From Caenibius tardaugens NBRC 16725 (GTDB lineage: Bacteria; Pseudomonadota; Alphaproteobacteria; Sphingomonadales; Sphingomonadaceae), in the NCBI RefSeq assembly GCF_003860345.1, contig NZ_CP034179.1, positions 4,200,001 to 4,264,000 of the forward strand: 64,000 nucleotides of DNA. Direction: 5' to 3'. Under the pieces are notes generated by a model. It was given only the letters and a program-made list of their open reading frames with translations, was not told the origin of the DNA and ran no database searches. A program made the position numbers and the translations under genes. This document shows, piece after piece, positions 1-11,040 of the stretch. Within the stretch, counting starts at the first letter, position 1, and every line of letters starts with the position of its first letter.

Positions 1-3000
1 ATCGTGCCGTTGACCGTTGCACCGCTCACCTGACCATATGCCGCGGTAATGGATGCTTGCCCCGCAAGGTTCGCGCCCGCCGATGTCACGGCCAGTGTCT
101 GGTTCCCGTTCTTGTCGTAACCAAAGTATTTCCAGGCCCCGTCGCCGGTGTTGGTGGCCCAGACACGGCCTGCGGCATCATACTTGTTTTCCTGCTGCCA
201 CAGACCGTTCACGCCGATTTTGGTCACATCGCCATGCGCATTATACTGCAGCGAGGAGACATCACCGCTCGACAGGAGATTCCACGTACTGCTTGGCTTG
301 GTGTAATAGGCTTGCCCCAGATTTCGGCCGAGCACGTCATAACGGTGGCCGATGGCTTCGGTAATGGCTGTTCCGGTTGCCTGCGCACGCACGTAGGATT
401 CGAGCACCAGCCGGCCCGCCACATCGTAGGCATAAGTGCGGACATTGCCGCCCGCGTCGGTCATGCTGGCAAGGCGGCCACACGCCCCGTAAGTGTACGT
501 GGTCGTCCGCGCCAGGTTTCCGTTGACCGCCGCCTGCACACTGCGGCTGAGGTTGCCGGTCCCATCGTAGAAGTAGTTGGTCGCGCCTTGCGCCTTCACC
601 TCACGGGTCAGGCGTCCTCCGGCATCGTAGGTATAGTTCGTCTGATCGCCGGTTGCCTCTGTCCGACGGGTGACCTGCCCCAGCCCGTTGTATAGCCAGG
701 CAATGCTCGCACTGCCCGTGGTGTGCGCCCCGCTGCCGTTGTGAAACTGGACGTTGAGCCGAGTTTCGCTCAGCCGGTTGCCATTCTTGTCATAGGTGTA
801 TTGCGTGATGCGATCGGCCGCGTTGGACGTGCCAACGGGTGGGGTTGCACCGCCATTTGGCGCTGTCACCGCAACGGCGTAGCGGCGCTCTTCAGCGACA
901 TTGCCTTCGAAATCCAAAATCCAACTGGTGAGGTAGTTGGCGCTGTCGACCTGTGCCACCTTGCGGCCAAGTTTGTTGTAGAAGCTCCATATCGCATTGC
1001 CGTTGGGGTCTGTGGCTTTCACCACGTTTCCATTCGCATCGTACTGATAGGAGGTGGTGATGGCCGCCGTACTACTCACCCAGCTTGAGCCGGAGCCTTG
1101 GCCCGTGGTCACACCCAGCACACTACTGCTCAGCATCTGACCGCGCGCATCATGGGTAAATATCGTCTCGCGGAACGTGCCTGCAGGAAGCGCGGGCGCT
1201 TGCGCCGCTGTGCCGCCAGTGGCCGGAACCGCCACGGTGGTGTCAAACACCCGGATGCGTGTGACATTGCCGTTCGCATCGTATTCGTAAGCGGTATAGG
1301 CGCCCAGCGCGTTGATTTCCGCAACCTTGCGATGCAATTGATCGTAGAAGAACACGGTCTTCGCACCAGCTTCGTCGACCGTTGCCAGCACGTTGCCGCG
1401 TGCATCGTACGTGATCGTTGCTGTCGGTTGGCCCGACACGGTGGAGACGGTGTTGTTGGCCGTGCTGATCGTCAGCCCACTGACCGTGTCACCTTTGGTT
1501 TCGATCAGACGATCGCGCTTGTCATAGGTGTAGTCCGTGCGACGCTGTTCGCTCAACCCTTCTGCTTCGATCCGGGCGATGCGATTGCCGCGCGCATCAT
1601 AGATATAGCGATTGATGACGGAGCTCGCCTGCACGGTTCCGCTGCTGGTGTAGGATGCAATCGACAGTGTTTCGGTGAGCAGCAGGCCGCGCTTGTCATA
1701 CGTAAAGACAGTGGTGCCCCCGGCAATCTTGTCCGCACTCGCCGATTTGTCGGTATGCGCGATACGGCGCCCGAAGGCGTCATAAACGAATGTCTCGAAA
1801 TAGCCTTCCGCGTCGGTAGTGCGCGTCAGTTGGCCGCGATTATCATACGCAAAACGGGTGTAGGCTTGCGTGCCGCCCATCCCCATCGCTTGCGCTTGCA
1901 GCGTCTGCGCATCGGCCAATGTCTGATCGGCGAGTGCCTGAGCGGCCTGATACTGCGCCTGTAGTGTCGCAGGATCGAATTGGGCCTGGATGATCCCTGT
2001 GCCGAGGCTGGTCAGCCCCTGATTGTTCTGCACACGGGTGATTTCCGTCTGAAGGGCGGTTATTTCCGCCTGTTTGGCGGCAATTTCATCTTCCTTGTCG
2101 TCAATTCGCGGACCGTAAACCAGCAATTGGTCAAAGAAGTTGGCGTTGTCGTACTGCACCTGCAGCGCGGCCAAATCGCTGTTAAGCGTGGCCAGTTGGG
2201 TATTCAGTGTCGCCAGATGCGTCTGCAGATGCGGCAACGGATTGGCGAGCGCATTGGCGAGATTGGCCTGCAAATTGGCAATCTGCGTGGCGAGTACGTC
2301 CGCATCGGCCTGTTTCTGCGCGGCAAGATCGAACGCCGCGATCACGGCGGGCGGCATCGGTGCATCGGGATCGGGGCTTTGCCCACCGGTCAGAATCTGG
2401 GAATAGCGCGATATGCCGGTTTGCTGGCCAAAGGCATTGTATTCATACAGCTCTGGATAGCCTTCGGCATCGACTGTCCATTCGATACGACCGAGACGGT
2501 TATAGCCATACCGGGTTTCTGCAACCTGCCCCAACTGCGCGAGATCGAGCAGCACGTAATCGTCCCGCAGGACCACACCGGCATTGGCCTGCGCATCGGC
2601 ATAGGCCGCATCGGCATCGTCCTGCGCCTGCGTCGCATCGGCGCGCAGTTGCACGGCGGAGGCAGACGCAGCGCTAGCCGCCGCTGCCGCAGCATCGGCC
2701 GCATCATGCGCGGCATCGGCATCGGCAACTGCCTGATTGTAAGCAAGTGTCAGTTGTTGCGCCTGCGTCAGGACACCGTAGCTTTGCGTTATTGCACCCT
2801 GAGCGTCATAATAGGCATTGATAATTGCCAGTGCCCGATAGTCAGCCGTCTGCGTCGCAGTGTGCGTAAGGCCGCTCGGCACGTACGCTGGGTCGCTCTG
2901 CACCGAGCTGTATAAGGACGATGCTGCAGGCCACCCCGATGAATAGGTATTGTTAGACAGGTCGTATATAGCCTGAACAACCGTCAGCCATTGATCCTTG

Positions 3001-4780
3001 GACTTGCTAACAAAGGATGAGGCGATGAGGAGGCCGTTATATTCTGCAACCCAATTAACCAGATCAGACTCGCGTGCCTGCAACCACGCAATAGGATCGG
3101 CCAAAGCCACACTTTTCGCCGTCGCCAATGTGCTGCGCTGAAGCGTCAAGGCATCGTAAAATGCGTTGATGTAACCGGCCGGCAAAAAGGCGAGATCAGC
3201 GGCGTTTTTTTCGCTGGTGAGCGCAGTTTTGATATTGGTCAGTTCATCCTTGTAAGCCCCTGAAGGAGCCGCCGTGATCAACGTCTGCACGGCATTGGCG
3301 GCATTGGTCAGCCACGTCTTCCGATTGCTCATCCAAGTGCTGGTGTTTGCTAGTGCCACAGCACGTTCGGCTGAGAAGTCGATCCCTTGTGGCCCGCCAA
3401 CTGCTGTCAGTTGCGCCAGAAGGTCAGCGACCGTAACATCTGCCTCACTCGCAGCATTGGCTGTGCTGGTGGCATCGGCCTGTGCGAGAGGCGCATTGGC
3501 TTCGGCCTGATTGGCCTGCATATCGAGGTCGTCCGCAATCGCCTGCAGACTATCGGCATAAGCGAAAGGATCGACCGGTACCTGGAGTGGATCGAACACC
3601 GCTATGCCCGCAGCGCCGGGCGCTGTCATCGCCGTGGCATAGCGTTCGGTCTTCACCGCATCCCCGAAGCGATTGTAGATTGTGCGCGTGACATAGCCCC
3701 CCGCATCGCGTGTGGCGACGAGGCGATTGAGGCGGTCATAGTAATTGAAGCTCGCATTGCCGCGCGGATCGGTCACTTTCAGGACATTGCCAAAAGCATC
3801 GTACTGATAGGCCGTCACCCCGCCCAACGCGTTGGTGGCGCTTGTCACACGCCCCAGCGCATCATAGGCGAAAGTTGTGGTGTTGCCGTTGGCGTCAGTC
3901 GTGCTGATCCGGTTGCCGAGGCCATCATAGGCAAAGAATGAACCGGCCTGAACCGCGCTGCCATAAGCGTGATATTCGGCAATCTGTCGGCCTGTGGCAT
4001 CGTACTCATAGTGCAGCCGCACCGTATCGGTGCTGACGTTGTCGGCCAGATAGGTATCCGTCCGTTGCCCCAGCGCGTTATAGACATGGCGGGTGACAAT
4101 GCCTTCGCCATCGGTGCCGGTCAGCAGCCGTCCAGCGCTGTCATAGCTGTAGCTGAGCGCAATCGGGCTGCCCGCCCCCGCCGTCAGCGCCGCGACTTGC
4201 GCAGGCGTGGCATTGTCTGCGACCACGATCCCGGCGGGCCAGGCGCTTTCCCCGATGGTGCGGCCTTGCGCGTCATAGATAAACCCGCGCACGAAATTGG
4301 CGGCATCGACAGTGAACAACAGTTCGCCCCGTTCGCTGTACCAGTTCCGCGTCACGCGGTTTGCCGTGTCGCTTGCCTGCGCGGGATCGGCAGCCCAACC
4401 GGCCATCGTGGCGAGCGTGGGCAATCCCGCCGATGCGTCGTAGAGATCGGCAAAGGCAATCGCCTTCACCGCCCGGCCAGAGGTGTCATAGACGAAGGCA
4501 TTGACCCCGCCTTCCGCATCGATTGTGTAGGCCGCCCGTCCGGCCGCATCATAGACGGTATAGCTGACCCGGTCGGCGCCGCTGGTGGCCACCGCCGCCT
4601 TCACCGCAGCAAATGTGAAATCGCTGAGCGTAAGCGGTGTGGCGTATTCCGTTGTCGTCGTCAGACGGCCCGCAGCATCATAGGCGAAGCCAGTAATCCC
4701 GCCGAGCGCATCAACAGTGAAGCGCAACAACCCCTGACCATCGTAAACGTAACGCGCCACGCGATCGACCGTAGAGCCCC
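1..4780 (-). CDS. RHS/YD-repeat protein, 3' continuation (runs off window)
   Basis: Continuation of the RHS gene in the -1 frame relative to its 5' part. The frame appears open from about 4780 to base 1, judged from the continuous YD-repeat translation with several stretches checked codon by codon. YD repeats such as YDALGRV, YDARGNR, YDANGNV and YDKNGNR resume on both sides of two unusual helical inserts. One, at roughly 2580-3530, is Ala-rich with DAAHDAADAAAAAASAAS. The other, at roughly 1900-2400, has heptad-like LATLNTQLATLNSDLAALQ. The C-terminal end, where RHS proteins usually carry the RHS core box and a variable effector domain, lies outside the window, so the activity cannot be named. 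No immunity gene can be looked for here either. Confidence 0.8.
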
Positions 4781-7297
4781 CGCGACCTGTGTCCGAAGTG
4801 TGGCGAAAGTGCCATTGGCGCGGTCGGCACTGTAAGTGCTGACGGCATAGCCCGTTTCCGAAACCTTGTTCCCGGCCCCGTCGTAGGTAATTTCACTGAG
4901 AAAGCCGTGGCCATCGAGCACACCGACCAGTTGCCCCGCCTCATCGTAGAAATGGCGCGTGATGGCATCTTTGGCATGTGCGGCAGGCAAAACCACAGCC
5001 GCAAACGGATCGAGTTTCAGCGCATCAATCTGTCCCGCTGACAGGCGATTGTAATAGCCCGTGGTGCGGATCAGCTGGTCGGCCTGATCGTAGGCATAAG
5101 CCGCCACGCTGCCATCGCTGGCGATGGATTGCACGGCCCGCCCACCATCGTCGTAAACTGTCCAGCCCCATTGATCCGCTGCACTGGCCACAGGCAGAAA
5201 TGCCGAAAGGTCCGATGTGTTGGCGGGATCTGCCAGCAGGGCAAGCTGCGCTGCCCCCACGCGTGTGGCATAGCGGACAGTCGCAGCAAGCCTGTCTGCC
5301 TGGTCATATCGGTATTCCACGATTTCGCCGAGGTGATTGACGTCCGCGACCTTGCGCCCGGCCTTGTCATACAGCGTATAGACGCTGCGCCCGGTTGCAT
5401 CGGTGACCACCCGCAGGCGGCCATTGGCGTCGTAGGCATACGTCGCGGTTCCGCCGGTGGTGTGCACCCCGCTGTCGGTGCGGCTGACCAGTTCTCCGGC
5501 CTTGTTGAAGCTGGAGACACTCACATACCCCGCAGCCGTGGTGACCGTGGTGGTCAATGCCGGATCGTTGAACACGATGGTCGTGGTGCCGCCGTGCACA
5601 TCGGTAGATGCCACGAGACGCCCCATGCCATCATAAACGAACGTTTCCGCTTGCTCACCCTGACGATTGCGCGCCAGCAGACGTCCTGCCTGATCGTAGG
5701 TGTAGTACGTCCGGCTATAGCCTTCAGCGGTCGAACTGCCGCCCGTTGCCGAGGCTGTGCCGTATGTGAGATTTTCCGCGAGATTGCCCCGCGCATCATA
5801 GATATAGCGGGTCAATTCGACGCTGCTGAGATCGGGCAGGCTGTTGCGCAGTGCGACGATATCGGCATAGACGATCGGGGCCGCACTGATCGGATAGATG
5901 TTCCCGGCGTATTGGCGGGTGTAGGTGAGTTGCCCATCGGCGTCGTAGAGGTACTCCGTCACCTGGCCTGCACCGTTCACCGCAAAGGCGAGATGCCCTT
6001 CACTGTCATAGGCAAACTGGCTGTAGTGCGGATTGCTGGCCCCGTTCCGGTCCGATCCATATGTTGTTTCGGTGATCAGACGGTTGGCCGCATCGTAGAC
6101 CCGGTCGACGATGTTGCCGTTGGGATCGATGATCTGCGTGATGTTGCCGTTCGCGTCGTGATCATAGGTCGTGACCTTGCCCCGCCCATCCGTCACGCTG
6201 ACAAGGTTGCCATCCGCGTCATAGGCAAATCGCACCGTTTGCGGTGTGGCGCCCGTGGTGGCGGCGGGCGCAGTGATGGCCGTGAGTTGCCCTGCGGCAT
6301 CATAGGTGAGCCGGGTTACCTGCCCGTCCGGCCCGGTGACTTCGGTATAGCCCGTTGCGTAAGTCAGGCTTGTGACGCGCACATTGCCGCCCGCCACACT
6401 CTGCGTCAGGGTTTCGACGCGGCCCGATCCGTCATAGGTTATCGCCAATAGCGACCCGTCGGTTTGCGCGATGGAGGCAATGCGGTTGCTGGTGCCGTCA
6501 TAAGTGTAGGTGACGACATAGGTCTGCCCATCGGTGACGGCATTGTCTTGCGGGGACAGATCGCTTGTCACCATGATCAGACGGTCACTCGCGTCGTAGG
6601 CATACCGTGTACGGGTCAGCGTCTGGGCCGTGGACGTGGCAAGATCGGTATAGCCGGTAACGATTTCCGTGATCTGGTCGCCCGACCAGAGATATTGCGT
6701 CCACGCACCGTCCGCCGTGGTCACCGTATCGAGCTTGTCGCCGTTATAGCTCCAGGTCAGCGTGTTGCCGTCAATGTCGCCGGCAGAGACAATCCGCCAG
6801 TTATCCACGCCATGTGCCGCATAGCTTTCGCTCGCCTGCGTATCCCCGTCCCGCCAGGTCCACACGTCATTGGAGAAAGTCAGCGTATCGTACGCGCCAC
6901 TGCCCGCGCTGGTGACATAGGCATTGCGCCCCGTATCCCAGATGTACACGATCGCCGCACCGTCGCTGCCCAATCGGCTGACCGTGCTGCCCGCAGTGTT
7001 CGCACTGCCGGTCAGGCCGAAGATGCGCCGCGTTGTGCTCTGCTGCCAGTTATCCGCATTGTCGCCATCGCCCGTATCGGCGAGACTGTTGTAACTGCGG
7101 GATATGCCGATATCCGGACCGCGTCCGACGAGGAATTCATCTTCGCGGCTGACCACGAGATTGCCGGTGGCGGCGTTGACCGCGACGTTTTCCCCGGCAC
7201 GGCCGAGTAACGCACTGCCCAGTTGCCCGGCGCCCCCAAGAATGTTCGCCGATCCCCGCGAGAAGCCCGCACCCAGACCCGTGAATATCGATACCAT
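4661..7297 (-). CDS. RHS/YD-repeat protein, 5' part (frameshifted at ~4780)
   Basis: Start of a very large RHS-family protein. The ATG at 7297 is chosen because GAGGG lies five bases upstream; the open frame continues upstream to 7426 without a good ribosome site. The first ~40 residues are Gly/Ala rich, then a conserved RHS entry region (SRSYNS) is followed by many YD repeats of the type YDAAGRL, YDADGNL and YDGMGRL. Family members build a hollow beta-cocoon that encloses a C-terminal toxin or adhesion domain; whether this one is exported is not visible, as no classical signal peptide or PAAR domain is seen. The frame stops at 4661, but homology leaves it near 4780 and continues in the -1 frame. 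Restoring one G in the G5 run at 4777-4781 joins the two parts as QVAGGSTVDRVARYVYDG. The real gene is therefore probably 1-7297 and beyond. Confidence 0.85.
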   Translation of the reverse strand: MVSIFTGLGAGFSRGSANILGGAGQLGSALLGRAGENVAVNAATGNLVVSREDEFLVGRGPDIGISRSYNSLADTGDGDNADNWQQSTTRRIFGLTGSANTAGSTVSRLGSDGAAIVYIWDTGRNAYVTSAGSGAYDTLTFSNDVWTWRDGDTQASESYAAHGVDNWRIVSAGDIDGNTLTWSYNGDKLDTVTTADGAWTQYLWSGDQITEIVTGYTDLATSTAQTLTRTRYAYDASDRLIMVTSDLSPQDNAVTDGQTYVVTYTYDGTSNRIASIAQTDGSLLAITYDGSGRVETLTQSVAGGNVRVTSLTYATGYTEVTGPDGQVTRLTYDAAGQLTAITAPAATTGATPQTVRFAYDADGNLVSVTDGRGKVTTYDHDANGNITQIIDPNGNIVDRVYDAANRLITETTYGSDRNGASNPHYSQFAYDSEGHLAFAVNGAGQVTEYLYDADGQLTYTRQYAGNIYPISAAPIVYADIVALRNSLPDLSSVELTRYIYDARGNLAENLTYGTASATGGSSTAEGYSRTYYTYDQAGRLLARNRQGEQAETFVYDGMGRLVASTDVHGGTTTIVFNDPALTTTVTTAAGYVSVSSFNKAGELVSRTDSGVHTTGGTATYAYDANGRLRVVTDATGRSVYTLYDKAGRKVADVNHLGEIVEYRYDQADRLAATVRYATRVGAAQLALLADPANTSDLSAFLPVASAADQWGWTVYDDGGRAVQSIASDGSVAAYAYDQADQLIRTTGYYNRLSAGQIDALKLDPFAAVVLPAAHAKDAITRHFYDEAGQLVGVLDGHGFLSEITYDGAGNKVSETGYAVSTYSADRANGTFATLRTQVAGALRSIAWRVTFTMVRGCCASLLMRSAGLLASPMMLRAV

Positions 7298-7512
7298 CAG
7301 TCCCTCGCCCCATCGCGGCACAAGCAAGGCAAAATCGCCTTGCACGTCTGTCCTCCGACGAAGCGCCCAAGAGTTTAGGGCTGATGGTGATTTTTCTTCG
7401 CGACACGTGGTCAGGATCGCCAACACCTTGTCGCCACTGTGGCTTCCACGCGCTCCACGCGTTACGCTCCGTCACGGAACCGCAAGACAGCGGTCCCTGG
7501 GCAGAGGATGCG

Positions 7513-8655
7513 ATGGAACAGGACGGCGAACTGCAGCGGCACGACTATCTGTTGAACCAGATCTACGGCGCGGTAGGCTCTGAACGGGGCGAAGGCTGGC
7601 ACGATGTGCTCGCGTGCCTGAGCCGCTATACGGATTCCCAGACTGCGGTGCTTGAATTTGCCGTGGCCCATCAGCCCGCGGAATCCCGCTTCATTGCGGC
7701 AGGCGCACGGTCGGATCAGGGCGCTATCCATGAATGGGAGAACCGCGATCCTGATGAAATCATGACTTACGCACTAGCCCCGGGGCAGATCATGATCCGC
7801 AACAATTACGAGACGCTGGGCCTGCCGGGGCGCTTTCAGGCCTTGCTGCAAAAGTATTCCGTCTCGCGCAGCATGACCTTCGCGCTGGACACCCGCGATA
7901 ACCAGCAGTTCCTGTTTCATGCTGCCCGTTCGGGTTTGGCACCGCCTTACACCGCCGACGATGTGGAGCGTGTGCGTATCATCGCGAAACACCTGTCGCG
8001 GGCCATCCGGCTGCATGTCGACATGGTCGGGGCAACGCAGTTTTCCGATCTGGTGACCGACCTTATTACCGATCTCGGTATCGGCCTTATGCTATGCGAT
8101 AGCGACGGAGGCGTGCGTCTGCTCAATCAGCACGCCGACAGGATTATCGGCTGCGATTACTTTGCGATCAGAAATGGGCTGGTGACCGCGGAAGACAGGA
8201 ACGCGGCGCGAAAATTGCAGACGCTGGTCCAGCGCGCCCTGGCCAAACCACTGGACGAACCCGCCAGTCACATCGGCGCCGCGCGGTTTCCATCGGCGTG
8301 GGACGATCGGACCTGCAATGTGGGCGTAAAGTCCCTGACCGTGGAAACGGCCCCTTTTCGCCTGCGCCGCCGCTATGCAGCGCTCTATCTGGACGATGGC
8401 ATGGCTGCCACCCGGAATATCCAGAACGCGCTGCAGCAACTGTTTGGGCTTACTCCTGCTGAAGCGCGCATCGCCGAACGTGTTATCCATGGTATCGAAC
8501 TGTCCGCCATCCCCGCGGAACTGGGCGTGAGCCGCACCACGGTGCGTTTTCACATCGAAGCGATTTATGACAAGCTCAACGTCCGCACCAAGGGTGGGAT
8601 GATCGCCACCCTGACGCGCACGCTGCCCTTCCTGTGGGATACGGCTTCAAACTGA
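7513..8655 (+). CDS. LuxR-type transcriptional regulator
   Basis: A 380-residue one-component regulator divergent from the RHS gene. The C-terminal ~60 residues form a clear LuxR/GerE helix-turn-helix (LTPAEARIAERVIHG ... VSRTTVRFHIEAIYDKLNV). The middle (about residues 180-260, FSDLVTDLITDLGIGLMLCD onward) resembles a PAS-like sensory fold, and the N-terminal third has no recognised domain. The ATG at 7513 is preferred because GCAGAGG precedes it; the frame is open further upstream to 7384. There is no receiver domain, so it probably responds to a small ligand or protein partner rather than to phosphorylation. The 215-bp divergent spacer makes the RHS gene a possible target, which is inference from position only. 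Confidence 0.8.
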   Translation: MEQDGELQRHDYLLNQIYGAVGSERGEGWHDVLACLSRYTDSQTAVLEFAVAHQPAESRFIAAGARSDQGAIHEWENRDPDEIMTYALAPGQIMIRNNYETLGLPGRFQALLQKYSVSRSMTFALDTRDNQQFLFHAARSGLAPPYTADDVERVRIIAKHLSRAIRLHVDMVGATQFSDLVTDLITDLGIGLMLCDSDGGVRLLNQHADRIIGCDYFAIRNGLVTAEDRNAARKLQTLVQRALAKPLDEPASHIGAARFPSAWDDRTCNVGVKSLTVETAPFRLRRRYAALYLDDGMAATRNIQNALQQLFGLTPAEARIAERVIHGIELSAIPAELGVSRTTVRFHIEAIYDKLNVRTKGGMIATLTRTLPFLWDTASN

Positions 8656-8699
8656 GCGTGCGCAGTTCCGCCGACCGCCCAAGATTCCCCGCCGCCGGA

Positions 8700-9884
8700 T
8701 CAGAGATACCATTCGTTAACATCCTGCCCGAGATGCACCGCCCCGAGACTGCGCCCGGCCAACCGATACTGCGCCGCAGCGTGCTGGCGTGCAGCGATCA
8801 GATCGTTGAGAATGCGGCCGAACGCATGTTCCTCAAACAGGCCGGTGCCGCCCGCATTCTCGAATATCCGGCGTGCCGCTACAAGGCAGCGTTCGGTTAC
8901 CGCCGATGCCTGATACTTGTATAGCAGACGTTCCTCAAACGGTGGCGGCATACCCTGCCGGGCATAGACTTCCAACGCGGCAAAATTGCGCCGCATGACG
9001 CAACGCAACTCGTCCACTGTGACCATCGCTTCCCCGAGGGCCAGCAGCGCATCGGGGTCCTTGATCGTCGCGCCCGCGACCACACTCACCCGTGACCGCG
9101 CATAATCGGAGAAGGCATCGATCATCCCCTGCAGCGCACCGATTGCCGAACCGGTTATCGCGCGAATGAAAACCTGATGGAACGGCAAACGATACAGCCA
9201 TCCCGTATTCACGCGATTGCCCGGGCTGTCGCAGCGGAAACCGTCGGAACTGCGATGCACACGATGTTCCGGAATAATCACGTCCCTGACGAGGATGTCC
9301 TGGCTTCCCGTTCCTTTCAGGCCCGACACCTTCCAGGTATCGATAATCTCGTACTGATCCCGTGGCAGCAGGCATGTCAGGAACTCGTCATCCAGCATTC
9401 CGCCGAGAAACACCCAGTCCGCGTGATCGCAGCCGCTGGCGAATTTCCATTGCCCGCTGAAACGATATCCGCCAGTCACCGGTGTGGCGATGCCGCCGGG
9501 CTGGAACGTGGAGGCAATCAACGCCTCGTCATTCTTCCCCCAGACATCGATCTGCGCCTGTTCGTCAAACAGGCCCATCTGAAAATTGTGGCAGCCCAGA
9601 ACGCCATAGACCCACCCCGTAGACATATCCCCGCGCGCGAGTTCGAACTGGATGTCATTGAACACTTCTGGCGTCATTTCGAACCCGTTCCAGCGCCGGG
9701 GCTGAAGCACGCGAAACAGCCCCGCCTGCCGAATGAGATCGATCACGTCGGGGTTTACCTTACGCTCTGTGGCGTAACGCGGCGCCTGTTCCGTGATGGC
9801 AGCACGCAAATGCCGCGCACGCGCAATCAGGGTTTCCGCATCGGGCTGCGCGAACGTCTGCTCAAGGTGGGGACGATGGTCCAT
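8700..9884 (-). CDS. Acyl-CoA dehydrogenase-fold flavin monooxygenase (HsaA/HpaB-like)
   Basis: A 394-residue protein of the acyl-CoA dehydrogenase superfamily, closest in pattern to group D two-component flavin hydroxylases such as HsaA and C2 p-hydroxyphenylacetate hydroxylase. Visible family features are the N-terminal helical domain ending GLFRVLQPRRWNGFEM, the GDMSTGWVYGV helix, the beta-domain GYRFSGQWKFASGCDHADWV, the strand DTWKVSGLKGTGSQDILV, and a C-terminal helical bundle. Such enzymes hydroxylate phenols or steroid-like rings using reduced flavin from a separate reductase; no reductase gene is adjacent. It lies three bases after the Rieske oxygenase stop, with GGAG inside the end of that gene, so the two are almost certainly co-transcribed. 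The substrate cannot be read from sequence; a true acyl-CoA dehydrogenase role is less likely. Confidence 0.8.
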   Translation of the reverse strand: MDHRPHLEQTFAQPDAETLIARARHLRAAITEQAPRYATERKVNPDVIDLIRQAGLFRVLQPRRWNGFEMTPEVFNDIQFELARGDMSTGWVYGVLGCHNFQMGLFDEQAQIDVWGKNDEALIASTFQPGGIATPVTGGYRFSGQWKFASGCDHADWVFLGGMLDDEFLTCLLPRDQYEIIDTWKVSGLKGTGSQDILVRDVIIPEHRVHRSSDGFRCDSPGNRVNTGWLYRLPFHQVFIRAITGSAIGALQGMIDAFSDYARSRVSVVAGATIKDPDALLALGEAMVTVDELRCVMRRNFAALEVYARQGMPPPFEERLLYKYQASAVTERCLVAARRIFENAGGTGLFEEHAFGRILNDLIAARQHAAAQYRLAGRSLGAVHLGQDVNEWYL

Positions 9885-9887
9885 GAA

Positions 9888-10958
9888 TTAGTCTCCGTTC
9901 GCTGTAGTAAGATTGCGTTCGTTGCGGATCATCGCCGACAGCATACGCCGCGCCTGATAGGCCCCCTTGTCCGCCAGCAGCCCGAATTCGACCCGTTCGT
10001 CGGGGTGAACGGCCTCGCGCAGGCGCTGGATTTTCTCCATCGCAACCACATCCTCCATCAGAAGATTGCGCACGTCATCGTGACGGCTCTCGTTGAAGAA
10101 CGGGAACGTCTGCGCCACCGCTGTAAATTGCAGGGTATGGGTATCGTCCTGCGGCGTTATGCCGACAACAAGTTGATTGACCTGCCGTTGCACGGCGGAT
10201 TGTTCGACCGGTTCCACTTCGACCCGGATGCCGCAAATGCCGGGCGGGAGCGCTTCGGCCGTAATCGTGCGATGCGCGCGATCGCCTTCGAAGCCGAAGG
10301 TTCGCATGGTCAACGGGCTTTGCAGTTCATTTTCGATCCGGCGGGCAACAACGATAAGATCGCCATCGATCTGCATCTCCAGCGGTTGCCCTGCGACATC
10401 GCCGGAATCGATCTGCCCCGTGTGGAGAAAGGTAATATGGCTGGCATCAAGAAAATTCTCGAACGACAGTAAATAGTTCGCCCCGATTTGAAGCAGCACG
10501 CTGGTTTCCGAATGCCAGTCCGGGCGCCCCAGGCCAAAGCGATCGAGATTGGGGATCAGCGCCGGATCGGCCCGGGCCGGATCGCCCATCCATATCCAGA
10601 TCCATTCCCATTTTTCCCGAACCGGGTAGCTTTCCACGCCTAGCCCCGCAGGCATCGTGCCCCCTGAAGGGATCAGCGCGCACTTGCCATCTGCGCCAAA
10701 ACGCAGCCCGTGATAGCCGCATTCCACCGCGCCATCGATAACCCGCCCTTCGGACAGCGGGTATCCGCGATGCGGACAACGATCGAACAACGCCGCAGGC
10801 GTGCCATCGTGCTGGCGGAAGAGAACCACGGGCTTTCCCAGAAGCCAGCGATGCAGAGGCTGCGGACCAAGTTCCGACACAGTCGCCGCGACATACCAGG
10901 CGTTACGTGGATAGGGCGCAGATCCCGGGATCATCTCTGCCATGGTCGACACTGTCAT
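9888..10958 (-). CDS. Rieske [2Fe-2S] ring-hydroxylating/O-demethylating oxygenase, VanA-like
   Basis: A 356-residue oxygenase alpha subunit. The Rieske cluster ligands are visible as CPHRG and CGYHG (Cys61, His63, Cys80, His83). The mononuclear iron site is NFLDASHITFLH, with His174 and His179. Length and layout fit the single-subunit VanA / dicamba O-demethylase group rather than the two-subunit naphthalene dioxygenase group. It would receive electrons from a ferredoxin/reductase not encoded nearby and hydroxylate or demethylate an aromatic or alicyclic compound. It is the first gene of an operon with the downstream flavin monooxygenase and is divergent from a TonB-dependent receptor. The ~200-bp shared promoter region holds a perfect palindrome, which suggests co-regulation of uptake and oxidation. 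Confidence 0.88.
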   Translation of the reverse strand: MTVSTMAEMIPGSAPYPRNAWYVAATVSELGPQPLHRWLLGKPVVLFRQHDGTPAALFDRCPHRGYPLSEGRVIDGAVECGYHGLRFGADGKCALIPSGGTMPAGLGVESYPVREKWEWIWIWMGDPARADPALIPNLDRFGLGRPDWHSETSVLLQIGANYLLSFENFLDASHITFLHTGQIDSGDVAGQPLEMQIDGDLIVVARRIENELQSPLTMRTFGFEGDRAHRTITAEALPPGICGIRVEVEPVEQSAVQRQVNQLVVGITPQDDTHTLQFTAVAQTFPFFNESRHDDVRNLLMEDVVAMEKIQRLREAVHPDERVEFGLLADKGAYQARRMLSAMIRNERNLTTANGD

Positions 10959-11040
10959 TCTCCGTCTCCCGGCCCTGCAGCCTCTGCTGTTGTTGCGGCC
11001 TGTGTTATTCCGCGCATCTTAGTGGCTCGCGAAACCACGT

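Noticed and set aside
5129-6451. 440-codon plus-strand frame opposite the RHS gene
   Set aside because: Shadow of YD-repeat coding; Arg/Ile/Gly-rich composition and no domain.
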